A DNA stretch of 64,000 nucleotides from Actinotalea sp964349585 (GCA_964349585.1 CAYGGX010000003.1:1-64000); one strand, 5' to 3'. Positions 8,031 to 14,806 are shown, counted from the first letter of the stretch. Made by a program: numbers and translations. The notes: a model not told the origin generated them from the letters alone.

Positions 8031-9154
8031 AGCCCCTCGACCCCGGCCATCCGCCGCACCGTCGCCACCGCGTCGGGCAGCTCGGCGAGGAAGCGGGCGA
8101 CGTCGTCGTCGGTCACCGTGGTCGCAAGGGCGAGCCGGACGTTCCCCTGGGTGAGCACGCCCATTGCCGCGAGCACGTGGCTCGGCCGCAGCGTGGCCGA
8201 GGTGCATGCGGAGCCCGACCCGATCGCGAATCCCCGCCGGTCGAGCTCGGTCACGAGCGCCTCGCCGTCCACGTAGAGGCACGAGAAGGTCACCACGTGC
8301 GGCAGCCGGTCGTCGGGGTCGCCCACCACCTGCACGTCAGGGATCGCGGCGGCCGCCGCCCGGATCCGTTCGACCAGCGCGCGCCGCCGCTTGCCCTCCG
8401 CCTCCCGGTCGGCGAGCGCCGCGCGCAGGGCCGCCGCGGCCCCGACGGCCGCCGGCACGCTGACGCCCCCGGGCGCCCATGGGTCGTCGTCCTCGGGTCC
8501 CACCGCGGCCGTCCGGACGTACGAGCGCACGGCCACGACGCCCACCCCGGCCGGGCCGCCCCAGTCGCCCGGGTCGGCGGCGAGCACGTCCCAGGCCGTC
8601 GGGAGCGGCGCGTGCCCGACGCTCGCGCCGGCGTCGACCAGCAGCGGCACCTGGGCGGCGTGCGCGGCCTCCCAGGCCGCCCCGACGGGCTGGACGGTGC
8701 CCACCTCGCCGTTAGCGTGCTGCAGGGCCGCCACCAGGACGTCCGGGCCCATGGCCTCGAACCAGTCGTCCAGGTCCACCCGGCCCTCGTCGTCGACCGG
8801 GACCGTCACGACGTCGCCCAGGTGGCCCGCCGCGGCCAGCACCGCGGCGCGCTCGACCGCGGAGGCGATCACCCGGCGTCCGACCCGGTGCCGGGCCCGA
8901 CCTACCGACAGGACGGCCGCATGCAGCCCGGCGGTGTGGCTCGGCGTCAGCCGGATGTCGCTCGGCCGCGCGCCCAGGCCCTCCGCGAGCACCTCCCGGG
9001 CGGCGTCCAGCAGCACGCGGGCCTGCCGTGCCTCGGAGTGCAGCCGTCGCGGATCCGCCCAGCCCTCGGCGAGCGCGACCACGTAGGCCTGCTGCGCCGC
9101 GGGGTGCACGGGCGCGCGGCCGCCGGCGTCGAGGAATACGCGGGCGTTCTGCAC
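8027..9154 (-). CDS. Cysteine desulfurase-like protein lacking the PLP lysine
   Basis: A 375-residue class V aminotransferase-fold protein of the IscS/NifS group. The N-terminus (FLDAGGRAPVHPAA), HANGEVGTVQPVGAA, VDAGASVG and the Cys loop GSGSACTSATLRPSHVLAAMG (C317) are all recognisable. However, the Schiff-base motif, normally S-A-H-K-F/W-G-G-P, reads DPGDWGGPAGVG, placing Asp197 at the Lys position and Gly196 at the His; the His that stacks on PLP (VEH) is Arg102 (SAVERAAVL); and Ala177 replaces the usual Gln. It may therefore not form an internal aldimine. GTG start at 9154 with TACGGT 6 nt upstream; GTGA-coupled to the tusA-like gene. Active enzyme or sulfur-binding relic is undecided. 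Confidence 0.82.
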   Translation of the reverse strand: MQNARVFLDAGGRAPVHPAAQQAYVVALAEGWADPRRLHSEARQARVLLDAAREVLAEGLGARPSDIRLTPSHTAGLHAAVLSVGRARHRVGRRVIASAVERAAVLAAAGHLGDVVTVPVDDEGRVDLDDWFEAMGPDVLVAALQHANGEVGTVQPVGAAWEAAHAAQVPLLVDAGASVGHAPLPTAWDVLAADPGDWGGPAGVGVVAVRSYVRTAAVGPEDDDPWAPGGVSVPAAVGAAAALRAALADREAEGKRRRALVERIRAAAAAIPDVQVVGDPDDRLPHVVTFSCLYVDGEALVTELDRRGFAIGSGSACTSATLRPSHVLAAMGVLTQGNVRLALATTVTDDDVARFLAELPDAVATVRRMAGVEGL

Positions 9155-9160
9155 TGGTTC

Positions 9161-9166
9161 ACCGTA
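9161..9166 (-). promoter_or_regulatory. Putative -10 (TACGGT) of desulfurase-like/tusA operon
   Basis: Minus-strand TACGGT with a 6-nt gap to the GTG start, indicating a leaderless transcript and supporting that start. Confidence 0.45.
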
Positions 9167-9221
9167 GCGGCGTGGCTCCCTCGACGAAGATCGGTCTGTG
9201 CGGGGTACGCTTGGCGCAACA

Positions 9222-9235
9222 AGGACCAAAGTCCC
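9222..9235. promoter_or_regulatory. DosR/DevR-like half-palindrome upstream of ctaC
   Basis: AGGACCAAAGTCCC matches 12 of 14 core positions of the mycobacterial DosR box (GGGACTWWAGTCCC). It lies 61 bp upstream of the ctaC GTG and just downstream of a TACGCT (9206-9211) that could be a -10. Hypoxia-type control is only a hypothesis. Confidence 0.3.
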
Positions 9236-9295
9236 AGATGAGCCGCGCGCTCGACGCCTCGCGGCCGCCGGGAACGGAGCCCAGAAAGGCCCTGA

Positions 9296-10171
9296 GTGGA
9301 CGCGCAACATCGTCGCCGGCACCCAGTTCGGTCCGCGGTGCTCGGCTCCGCCGTCGCGCTCGGGCTGGCCGGCTGCTCGACCGAGGAGGTCAGCCGAGGC
9401 TGGCTGCCCGGGTACTCCGACGGCGAAGTGACCAACATGACCGAGCGGATCACGAGCCTGTGGACCGGCTCGTGGATCGCGGCCATCATCGTCGGCGTCA
9501 TCGTCTGGGGCCTGATCATCTGGGCGGTGGCCGTCTACCGGAAGCGCAAGGACGACGACGTCCTGCCGGTGCAGATCCGGTACCACGTCCCGCTCGAGGT
9601 GATGTACATCGTGCTGCCGATCCTGATGATCGGGGTGCTGTACATCTACACCGCCCGGGACATCACGGCGATCGAGGACGTCAGCGAGGAGCCCGACCTG
9701 GTGGTCGAGGTCTACGGCAAGCAGTGGAGCTGGGACTTCAACTACATCGACGACGACGTCTGGGACACCGGGGTGCACCTGATCGACGTCGGCGCCCCGG
9801 GCAACCCCGAACTGCTGCCGACCCTGTACCTGCCGGTGGACGAGCGGGTCGAGTTCCACCTCGCGTCCCGCGACGTCATCCACTCCTTCTGGGTGCCGGC
9901 GTTCCTGTACAAGAAGGACGTCTTCCCTGGTCAGGTGAACACGTTCCAGGTGGTGCCCACCCGCGAGGGCGTCTACGCCGGCAAGTGCGCCGAGTTCTGC
10001 GGCGAGCACCACTCCGGGATGCTCTTCAACGTGGCGGTGGTCTCCCGCGCCGAGTACGACGCCCACATCGCCGACCTTCGCGCGGCCGGCCAGACCGGGC
10101 GCCTCGGCCCCGAGCTCGACCGGCAGTACAGCACCAGGGTAGACAACACGCCGCCGGCAGGGGAGGACTGA
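9296..10171 (+). CDS. ctaC: Cytochrome c oxidase (aa3) subunit II, CtaC
   Basis: A 291-residue subunit II of the aa3 oxidase, which takes electrons from cytochrome c1 of the bc1 complex. It starts as a lipoprotein precursor (LGLAGC lipobox, C27), then two transmembrane helices (WIAAIIVGVIVWGLIIWAVAVY and VMYIVLPILMIGVLYIY) and a periplasm-facing cupredoxin domain. The CuA site is complete: DVIHSFWVPAF and CAEFCGEHHSGM. KQWSWDFNY is the aromatic electron-entry patch. GTG start at 9296; its stop overlaps the ctaD ATG (TGATG), so ctaC-ctaD-ctaF form one operon. Confidence 0.96.
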   Translation: MDAQHRRRHPVRSAVLGSAVALGLAGCSTEEVSRGWLPGYSDGEVTNMTERITSLWTGSWIAAIIVGVIVWGLIIWAVAVYRKRKDDDVLPVQIRYHVPLEVMYIVLPILMIGVLYIYTARDITAIEDVSEEPDLVVEVYGKQWSWDFNYIDDDVWDTGVHLIDVGAPGNPELLPTLYLPVDERVEFHLASRDVIHSFWVPAFLYKKDVFPGQVNTFQVVPTREGVYAGKCAEFCGEHHSGMLFNVAVVSRAEYDAHIADLRAAGQTGRLGPELDRQYSTRVDNTPPAGED

Positions 10172-12003
10172 TGGCCGCGCAGACCGACCTCCCGGGCATC
10201 GTCGGGACACGGGAACGCAAGCCGGGCAACGCCGTCGTGCGGTGGATCACCTCCACCGACCACAAGACCGTCGGCTACCTGTACCTGATCTCGTCGTTCA
10301 TCTTCTTCGGCATCGCCGGGATCATGGCGCTGCTCATCCGGGCCGAGCTGTTCGAGCCGGGCATGCAGGTGCTGCAGAGCAAGGAGCAGTACAACCAGCT
10401 CTTCACGATGCACGGCACGATCATGCTGCTGCTGTTCGCGACGCCGCTGTTCGCGGGGTTCGCGAACATCATCATGCCGCTGCAGATCGGTGCGCCGGAC
10501 GTCGCCTTCCCGCGGCTGAACATGCTGTCGTACTGGCTGTACCTGTTCGGCGGGCTGATCGCCGTCGGCGGCTTCCTCACCCCGCAGGGCGCGGCGTCGT
10601 TCGGCTGGTTCGCCTACACACCCCTTTCGACGACGGCGTACTCGCCCGGGCTAGGGGGAGACCTGTGGGTCTTCGGCCTGGCGCTGGCGGGATTCGGCAC
10701 CATCTTCGGCGCGGTGAACTTCATCACCACGATCATCACGATGCGCGCGCCCGGAATGACGATGTTCCGGATGCCGATCTTCACCTGGAACACCCTGGTG
10801 ACGTCCCTGCTGGTGCTGATGGCGTTCCCGCCGCTGGCCTCGGCGCTGTTCGCGCTGGGCGCGGACCGGCGGCTCGGTGCGCAGGTGTTCAACCCGGAGA
10901 ACGGCGGGGCGATCCTCTGGCAGCACCTGTTCTGGTTCTTCGGGCACCCCGAGGTCTACATCATCGCGCTGCCGTTCTTCGGGATCGTCAGCGAGATCCT
11001 GCCGGTGTTCAGCCGCAAGCCGATCTTCGGCTACAAGGGCCTGGTGTACGCGACCATCGCGATCGCGGCGCTGAGCGTCACGGTCTGGGCGCACCACATG
11101 TACGCGACCGGCGCGGTGCTGCTGCCGTTCTTCGCGCTCATGACGATGCTCATCGCGGTGCCGACCGGCGTCAAGTTCTTCAACTGGATAGGCACGATGT
11201 GGCGCGGGAAGCTCACCTTCGAGACGCCGATGCTCTGGTCGATCGGGTTCCTGGTGACGTTCCTGTTCGGCGGTCTGACGGGCGTCATCCTCGCCTCGCC
11301 GCCGCTGGACTTCCATGTGACGGACACGTACTTCGTGGTCGGGCACTTCCACTACGTGGTGTTCGGGACCGTGGTGTTCGCGATGTTCGCCGGCTTCTAC
11401 TTCTGGTGGCCCAAGTTCACCGGGAAGATGCTCGACGAAACCCTCGGCAAGTGGCACTTCTGGCTGCTGTTCTTCGGCTTCCACGCGACGTTCCTGATCC
11501 AGCACTGGCTCGGCGTGATGGGCATGCCGCGCCGGTACCCCGACTACATGCCCGAGGACGGGTTCACCTGGATGAACCAGGTGTCGACGGTCGGGTCGGT
11601 CCTCCTGGCGGCGTCCACCCTGCCGTTCCTGTGGAACGTCTACCGGACGGCGCGCAGCGCACCCCGGGTGGCCGTCGACGACCCGTGGGGGTACGGGAAC
11701 TCGCTGGAGTGGGCCACGTCGTGCCCGCCGCCGCGGCACAACTTCACCTCGCTGCCCCGGATCCGCTCGGAGCGGCCGGCCTTCGACCTGCACCACCCCG
11801 AGGTGGCGGCGATGGACCACGTTCAGCCCGACGCCGACAGTCCGCTGGACTGGGAGGCGGACCGGCGCGGCAAGGTCGCGCTGGCCCAGGAGCGGGTCGC
11901 GACGGGCGAGGGCGAGCCCGAGGAGTCCGCGGCCACGATCGTGGACTCGCCCGACGAGCCGCCCGACTACCCGGCCGACAACGAGGACGGTGACCGGCGA
12001 TGA
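10171..12003 (+). CDS. ctaD: Cytochrome c oxidase (aa3) subunit I, CtaD
   Basis: A 610-residue catalytic subunit of the proton-pumping haem-copper oxidase, with twelve predicted helices. Key motifs: MHGTIMLLLF (haem a ligand His), FGHPEVYIIALPFFG (CuB His and the Glu/Tyr region), VWAHHMYATG (two CuB His), TDTYFVVGHFHYVVFG (haem a3 and a His) and the K-channel region. A hydrophilic C-terminal tail rich in Asp/Glu follows WATSCPPPRHNF. It shares one base with ctaC at its start and its TGA overlaps the ctaF ATG. In mycobacteria ctaD is separate; here it lies between ctaC and ctaF. Confidence 0.97.
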   Translation: MAAQTDLPGIVGTRERKPGNAVVRWITSTDHKTVGYLYLISSFIFFGIAGIMALLIRAELFEPGMQVLQSKEQYNQLFTMHGTIMLLLFATPLFAGFANIIMPLQIGAPDVAFPRLNMLSYWLYLFGGLIAVGGFLTPQGAASFGWFAYTPLSTTAYSPGLGGDLWVFGLALAGFGTIFGAVNFITTIITMRAPGMTMFRMPIFTWNTLVTSLLVLMAFPPLASALFALGADRRLGAQVFNPENGGAILWQHLFWFFGHPEVYIIALPFFGIVSEILPVFSRKPIFGYKGLVYATIAIAALSVTVWAHHMYATGAVLLPFFALMTMLIAVPTGVKFFNWIGTMWRGKLTFETPMLWSIGFLVTFLFGGLTGVILASPPLDFHVTDTYFVVGHFHYVVFGTVVFAMFAGFYFWWPKFTGKMLDETLGKWHFWLLFFGFHATFLIQHWLGVMGMPRRYPDYMPEDGFTWMNQVSTVGSVLLAASTLPFLWNVYRTARSAPRVAVDDPWGYGNSLEWATSCPPPRHNFTSLPRIRSERPAFDLHHPEVAAMDHVQPDADSPLDWEADRRGKVALAQERVATGEGEPEESAATIVDSPDEPPDYPADNEDGDRR

Positions 12004-12398
12004 AGTTCGAAGCCAGGCTGTTCCTGCTGCTCGCGCCGTTCTTCGTGTTCGTCGCGTTCGCCTACGGCTGGTGGAGCGGCTGGGAGTCGGTCGGGACCGC
12101 GGCGCTGCTGCTGGTCGGCGGCCTGGTGCTGATGATCGGCGCCTACCTGGCGCTGGTCGCCCGCCGGATCGACCCGCGCCCGGAGGACGACCCCTACGCG
12201 GAGGTCGAGCAGGGCGCTGGCGAGCAGGGCGTGTTCAGCCCCGGCAGCTGGTGGCCGCTGGTCGCGGCGGCGGGCGCGGCGATCACGTTCCTGTCCCTGG
12301 CCGTCGGGTGGTGGCTGATCGTGCTCGGCCTGGCCGTCGGCACCGTCGGCCTGGTCGGCTGGATCATGGAGTACTCGCGCGGCCAGCACGCCCACTGA
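12000..12398 (+). CDS. ctaF: Cytochrome c oxidase polypeptide 4, CtaF
   Basis: A 132-residue actinobacterial small subunit IV of the aa3 oxidase, with four hydrophobic helices (residues about 6-26, 35-55, 86-100 and 103-122) and the family-typical start MKFEARLFLLL and end GWIMEYSRGQHAH. The ATG overlaps the ctaD stop (ATGA). The last 129 nt (12270-12398) recur downstream at 13109-13237 and, truncated, at 13919-13971, each beyond a toxin-antitoxin module; the copy here is the intact one. Confidence 0.95.
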   Translation: MKFEARLFLLLAPFFVFVAFAYGWWSGWESVGTAALLLVGGLVLMIGAYLALVARRIDPRPEDDPYAEVEQGAGEQGVFSPGSWWPLVAAAGAAITFLSLAVGWWLIVLGLAVGTVGLVGWIMEYSRGQHAH

Positions 12399-12468
12399 GC
12401 TTGTCGGGGTCGCTCTTCACCCTGGCGCGGGCTATCGGGAGGGACCTCCTTCGTTCCTTGGCGCTAGA

Positions 12469-12497
12469 CCGAGCATAACGCGGCACGTTATGCTCGG
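12469..12497. promoter_or_regulatory. HigA-type operator: 12-bp perfect inverted repeat
   Basis: CCGAGCATAACG (12469-12480) and CGTTATGCTCGG (12486-12497) are exact inverted repeats with a 5-bp spacer. The right arm contains TATGCT (12489-12494), a -10-like hexamer 6 nt before the higB GTG. Binding here by the antitoxin would block the promoter: typical TA autoregulation. Confidence 0.65.
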
Positions 12498-12500
12498 GCG

Positions 12501-12782
12501 GTGATCAGGTCGTTCCGGGACACCACGACCGAGCGACTGTGGTCACGCCGCAGGACTGCCAAGCTCGACCCGCGGATCGAGCGAACCGCCCTGCGCAAGC
12601 TCGTCTTGCTCGACGCGGCCGAGACCTTGGAGGATCTGCGGGTCCCACCGGGAAATCGACTCGAGGCGCTCAAGGCCGACCGAGCTGGGCAGCACAGCAT
12701 CCGGATCAACGACCAGTGGCGAATCTGCTTCGTGTGGACCACCGCCGGTCCCGAGCACGTCGAGATCGTCGACTACCACTGA
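12501..12782 (+). CDS. higB: HigB-type mRNA interferase toxin (RelE superfamily)
   Basis: A 93-residue toxin of the HigB/RelE fold, expected to cut mRNA on the ribosome. Pattern MIRSFRDTTTERLWS, then LRKLVLLDAAETLEDLRVPPGNRLEALKADRAGQHSIRINDQWRICFVW and the terminal VEIVDYH is the standard HigB layout (short RelE with R.N.QWR.CF.W). The toxin precedes the antitoxin, the HigBA order. GTG start is leaderless, 6 nt after TATGCT within the operator palindrome. The module sits immediately after ctaF and before a duplicated ctaF 3' end. Confidence 0.93.
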   Translation: MIRSFRDTTTERLWSRRRTAKLDPRIERTALRKLVLLDAAETLEDLRVPPGNRLEALKADRAGQHSIRINDQWRICFVWTTAGPEHVEIVDYH

Positions 12783-12795
12783 AGGGAGGAACGCC

Positions 12796-13089
12796 ATGGC
12801 AGACATCGCTCCAATCCACCCCGGTGAGGTGCTCCTAGAGGAGTTCCTCGTGCCCCTCGACGTCACCCAGCATCGCCTTGCGGTCTCCATCGGTGTGCCC
12901 CCTCGCCGGATCAACGAGATCGTGCACGGCAAGCGCCGGATCACTGCCGACACGGCCCTGCGGCTGGCGCGCTACTTCGGCACCACCGACCGGTTCTGGC
13001 TCAACCTGCAGACCCGCCACGACCTGGAGATCGAGAGGGATCAGCTCGGCGTGACTCTTGAGCGCATCAAGCCGCTGCGAAGCGCCTGA
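12796..13089 (+). CDS. higA: HigA-type antitoxin (XRE family)
   Basis: A 97-residue antitoxin with an XRE helix-turn-helix: IHPGEVLLEEFLVPLDVTQHRLA, then VPPRRINEIVHGKRRITADTALRLARYFGTTDRFWLNLQ, the HigA/VapI signature. It neutralises the toxin and probably binds the palindrome at 12469-12497. GGGAGG lies just before the ATG, 13 nt after the toxin stop, so it is translated from its own ribosome binding site. The final 24 nt around its stop are repeated at 13889-13912 after the second TA module. Confidence 0.94.
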   Translation: MADIAPIHPGEVLLEEFLVPLDVTQHRLAVSIGVPPRRINEIVHGKRRITADTALRLARYFGTTDRFWLNLQTRHDLEIERDQLGVTLERIKPLRSA

Positions 13090-13094
13090 CGCGG
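13071..13094 (+). repeat. 24-nt direct repeat, copy 1 (3' end of higA)
   Basis: GCCGCTGCGAAGCGCCTGACGCGG-type segment covering the last codons and stop of higA; an identical 24-nt copy is at 13889-13912, downstream of yoeB. Confidence 0.85.
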
Positions 13095-13108
13095 ACGACA
13101 GTTCGTGC

Positions 13109-13237
13109 GCGGGCGCGGCGATCACGTTCCTGTCCCTGGCCGTCGGGTGGTGGCTGATCGTGCTCGGCCTGGCCGTCGGCACCATCGGCCTGGTCGGCTG
13201 GATCATGGAGTACTCGTGCGGCCAGCACGCCCACTGA
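13109..13237 (+). pseudogene. Duplicated ctaF 3' end (copy B)
   Basis: Matches 12270-12398 over 129 nt with only two differences (G to A giving Val to Ile; C to T giving Arg to Cys near the end). It retains the ctaF stop codon but has no start or upstream part, so it is a fragment. It separates the HigBA module from the YefM/YoeB module and marks a duplication created when a cassette entered or when the region recombined. Confidence 0.92.
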
Positions 13238-13307
13238 CCGGGCGGACCCGCCCGCCCGGCCGATCCCCAACAGGAGGGGGTCGGGCTTGTGCCGGCCGAC
13301 CGCTCTC

Positions 13308-13325
13308 CGTACAGTTCTCTGTACA
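13308..13325. promoter_or_regulatory. YefM-type operator (paired TGTACA-like palindrome)
   Basis: CGTACAG (13308-13314) and CTGTACA (13319-13325) form an inverted repeat upstream of yefM; the second contains TGTACA, the published core bound by E. coli YefM. TACAGT at 13310-13315 could be the -10. Autoregulation is likely. Confidence 0.5.
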
Positions 13326-13336
13326 GGAGGCCAAGA

Positions 13337-13591
13337 ATGAAGACGCTTAGCTACACCGAGTCGCGCGCCCGCTACGCCGAGGTCCTCGACGGCGTGGTCA
13401 ACGATCGCGAAGAGGTCGTCATCACGCGCGCCGGTCACGAACCGGTGGTCATCATCTCCCTCGAGGAGTACGAGTCTCTGCGCGAGACCGCCTACCTGTT
13501 CCGCTCACCCGCCAACGCTCGGCGCCTCCTCGATGCGATGGAACGGCTGGAGGCCGGCCGCGGCGAGGCCCACGACGTCGTCGCCGACTGA
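13337..13591 (+). CDS. yefM: YefM/Phd-family antitoxin
   Basis: An 84-residue Phd/YefM antitoxin: MKTLSYTESRARYAEVLDGVVNDREEVVITR is the DNA-binding N-terminus and EPVVIISLEEYESLRETAYLFRSPANARRLLDAMERLEAG is the toxin-neutralising part typical of the YoeB-partner subgroup. AGGAGG lies 7 nt before the ATG. The gap to the toxin is 24 nt. It probably represses its own promoter through the TGTACA-type palindrome upstream. Confidence 0.94.
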   Translation: MKTLSYTESRARYAEVLDGVVNDREEVVITRAGHEPVVIISLEEYESLRETAYLFRSPANARRLLDAMERLEAGRGEAHDVVAD

Positions 13592-13615
13592 CGACTTGCC
13601 CCCTCGCCTACCGAC

Positions 13616-13873
13616 GTGCTGCTGATCTGGGACCAGAACGCCTGGGAGGACTACCTGTGGTGGCAGGCGCAGGACCGCAGGATCCTGAAGCGGATCAACG
13701 CCCTGCTGGCCGACATCCAGCGCAACGGGAACGAGGGCATCGGCAAGCCTGAGGCGCTGAAGCACGACTTCGCCGACTACTGGTCGCGACGCATCACCGA
13801 CGAGCACCGCTTGGTGTACAGGATCGTCGGCGGCGAGATCCGCATCGCCGCCTGTCGCTACCACTACGGCTGA
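13616..13873 (+). CDS. yoeB: YoeB-type mRNA interferase toxin
   Basis: An 85-residue Txe/YoeB toxin that cleaves ribosome-bound mRNA. Family hallmarks: AWEDYLWWQAQDRRILKRINALLADIQRNG, GIGKPEALKHD, YWSRRITDEHRLVYRI and the terminal ACRYHYG, where the conserved Arg, His and Tyr of the active site lie. GTG start at 13616. It is complete and next to its antitoxin, so the pair is probably functional. It is followed by a 24-nt copy of the higA end and a third ctaF tail fragment. Confidence 0.94.
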   Translation: MLLIWDQNAWEDYLWWQAQDRRILKRINALLADIQRNGNEGIGKPEALKHDFADYWSRRITDEHRLVYRIVGGEIRIAACRYHYG

Positions 13874-13888
13874 AGGTGCGTCCCGGTA

Positions 13889-13912
13889 GCCGCTGCGAAG
13901 CGCCTGACGCGG
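13889..13912 (+). repeat. 24-nt direct repeat, copy 2 (higA-end fragment)
   Basis: Identical to 13071-13094. It lies between yoeB and ctaF copy C, so the YefM/YoeB cassette is bracketed by this repeat. Confidence 0.85.
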
Positions 13913-13918
13913 GGCGAC

Positions 13919-13971
13919 ATCGGCCTGGTCGGCTGGATCATGGGCACTCGCGCGGCCAGCACGCGCACTGA
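13919..13971 (+). pseudogene. Third, degenerate ctaF 3' end (copy C)
   Basis: 53 nt matching the last 54 nt of ctaF (TCGGCCTGGTCGGCTGGATC then GGCCAGCACGC), with a 1-nt deletion and a few substitutions. It shares the A of copy B (ATCGGCC) but the C of copy A (CGCGCGG). From here to the sodA stop at 14180 no gene is seen; the stretch holds two inverted repeats. Confidence 0.85.
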
Positions 13972-14009
13972 TCCGTCCCCTGAACACTCGCCCCGCCTGA
14001 ACCCCAACT

Positions 14010-14064
14010 CCGACTTCTCGCGTGGGTCCGGGGCTTGGACGCCCGGATGACCGCGAGAAGTCGG
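14010..14064. repeat. 13-bp inverted repeat in ctaF-sodA gap
   Basis: CCGACTTCTCGCG (14010-14022) and CGCGAGAAGTCGG (14052-14064) are perfectly complementary with a 29-nt loop. Role unknown; could be a terminator stem or the remnant of a mobile cassette end. Confidence 0.6.
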
Positions 14065-14091
14065 CGGTGAGCTCACCGCATGGGCCAGCGC

Positions 14092-14121
14092 GGTGCCCGA
14101 CTCTCGTGGGGGTCGGGCACC
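14092..14121. terminator. 10-bp hairpin downstream of sodA
   Basis: GGTGCCCGAC (14092-14101) pairs with GTCGGGCACC (14112-14121) over a 10-nt loop. It lies between convergent sodA and the TA region and is a plausible U-tract-free terminator. Confidence 0.5.
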
Positions 14122-14179
14122 AGTCGCCCGCGGGCTGGCTTGGCCTGACCACGAGGTTCGGGGGAGGCGCAGGGCGGGG

Positions 14180-14806
14180 TCAGGCGGGAACGATCAACCC
14201 CGAGGTCTGAGTCCGCGCCCGGTCGAACCGCTCGGCCGCGTCGGCCCAGTTGACCACGTTCCACCAGGCCTTGATGTAGTCGGCCTTGACGTTGACGTAG
14301 TCGAGGTAGAACGCGTGCTCCCACATGTCCAGCAGCACGATCGGCACGACGCCCAGGGGGATGTTGCCCTGCTGGTCGTAGAGCTGGAAGACGACGAGCT
14401 TCTGGCCGACGGAGTCCCAGGCCAGGATCGCCCAGCCGGAGCCCTGGATCCCGGCCGCGGTCGCCGCGAAGTGGCCGCGGAACGCCTCGAACGAGCCGAA
14501 GTGCTCGTCGATCGCGGTGCCGAGCGCCCCGGTGGGTGCGTCGCCGCCGTCGGGGGAGAGGTTGCGCCAGAACGCGCTGTGGTTGACGTGCCCGCCCAGG
14601 TTGAAGGCCAGGTTCTTCTCGTGCAGGTTCACGGCGTCGAACTTGCCCGCCTCGCGCGCCTCGGCGAGCTTCTCCAGGGCGGTGTTTGCGCCGGTGACGT
14701 ACGCGGCGTGGTGCTTGTCGTGGTGCAGCTCCATGATCCGGCCTGAGATGTGCGGCTCGAGTGCGCCGTAGTCGTAGGTCAGGTCGGGCAGGGTGTAGTC
14801 AGCCAT
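14180..14806 (-). CDS. sodA: Superoxide dismutase, Mn-type
   Basis: A 208-residue cytoplasmic Fe/Mn-family superoxide dismutase. Metal ligands are H28 (MELHHDKHH), H76 (GGHVNHSAFW), D160 and H164 (DMWEHAFYLDY). Gly before H73 and Gln121 in GIQGSGWAIL are the residues that mark manganese enzymes, whereas iron enzymes carry Gln and Ala at these places; so manganese is the likely metal. No signal peptide. It lies alone between the two convergent respiratory operons, where superoxide is likely generated, though the location may be chance. A GGAGG-like sequence precedes the ATG. Confidence 0.96.
   Translation of the reverse strand: MADYTLPDLTYDYGALEPHISGRIMELHHDKHHAAYVTGANTALEKLAEAREAGKFDAVNLHEKNLAFNLGGHVNHSAFWRNLSPDGGDAPTGALGTAIDEHFGSFEAFRGHFAATAAGIQGSGWAILAWDSVGQKLVVFQLYDQQGNIPLGVVPIVLLDMWEHAFYLDYVNVKADYIKAWWNVVNWADAAERFDRARTQTSGLIVPA

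Noticed and set aside
13105..13350. Open frame across ctaF copy B
   Set aside because: It reads the duplicated ctaF tail in the wrong frame and has no promoter or homology signal; copy B is a fragment, not a gene.
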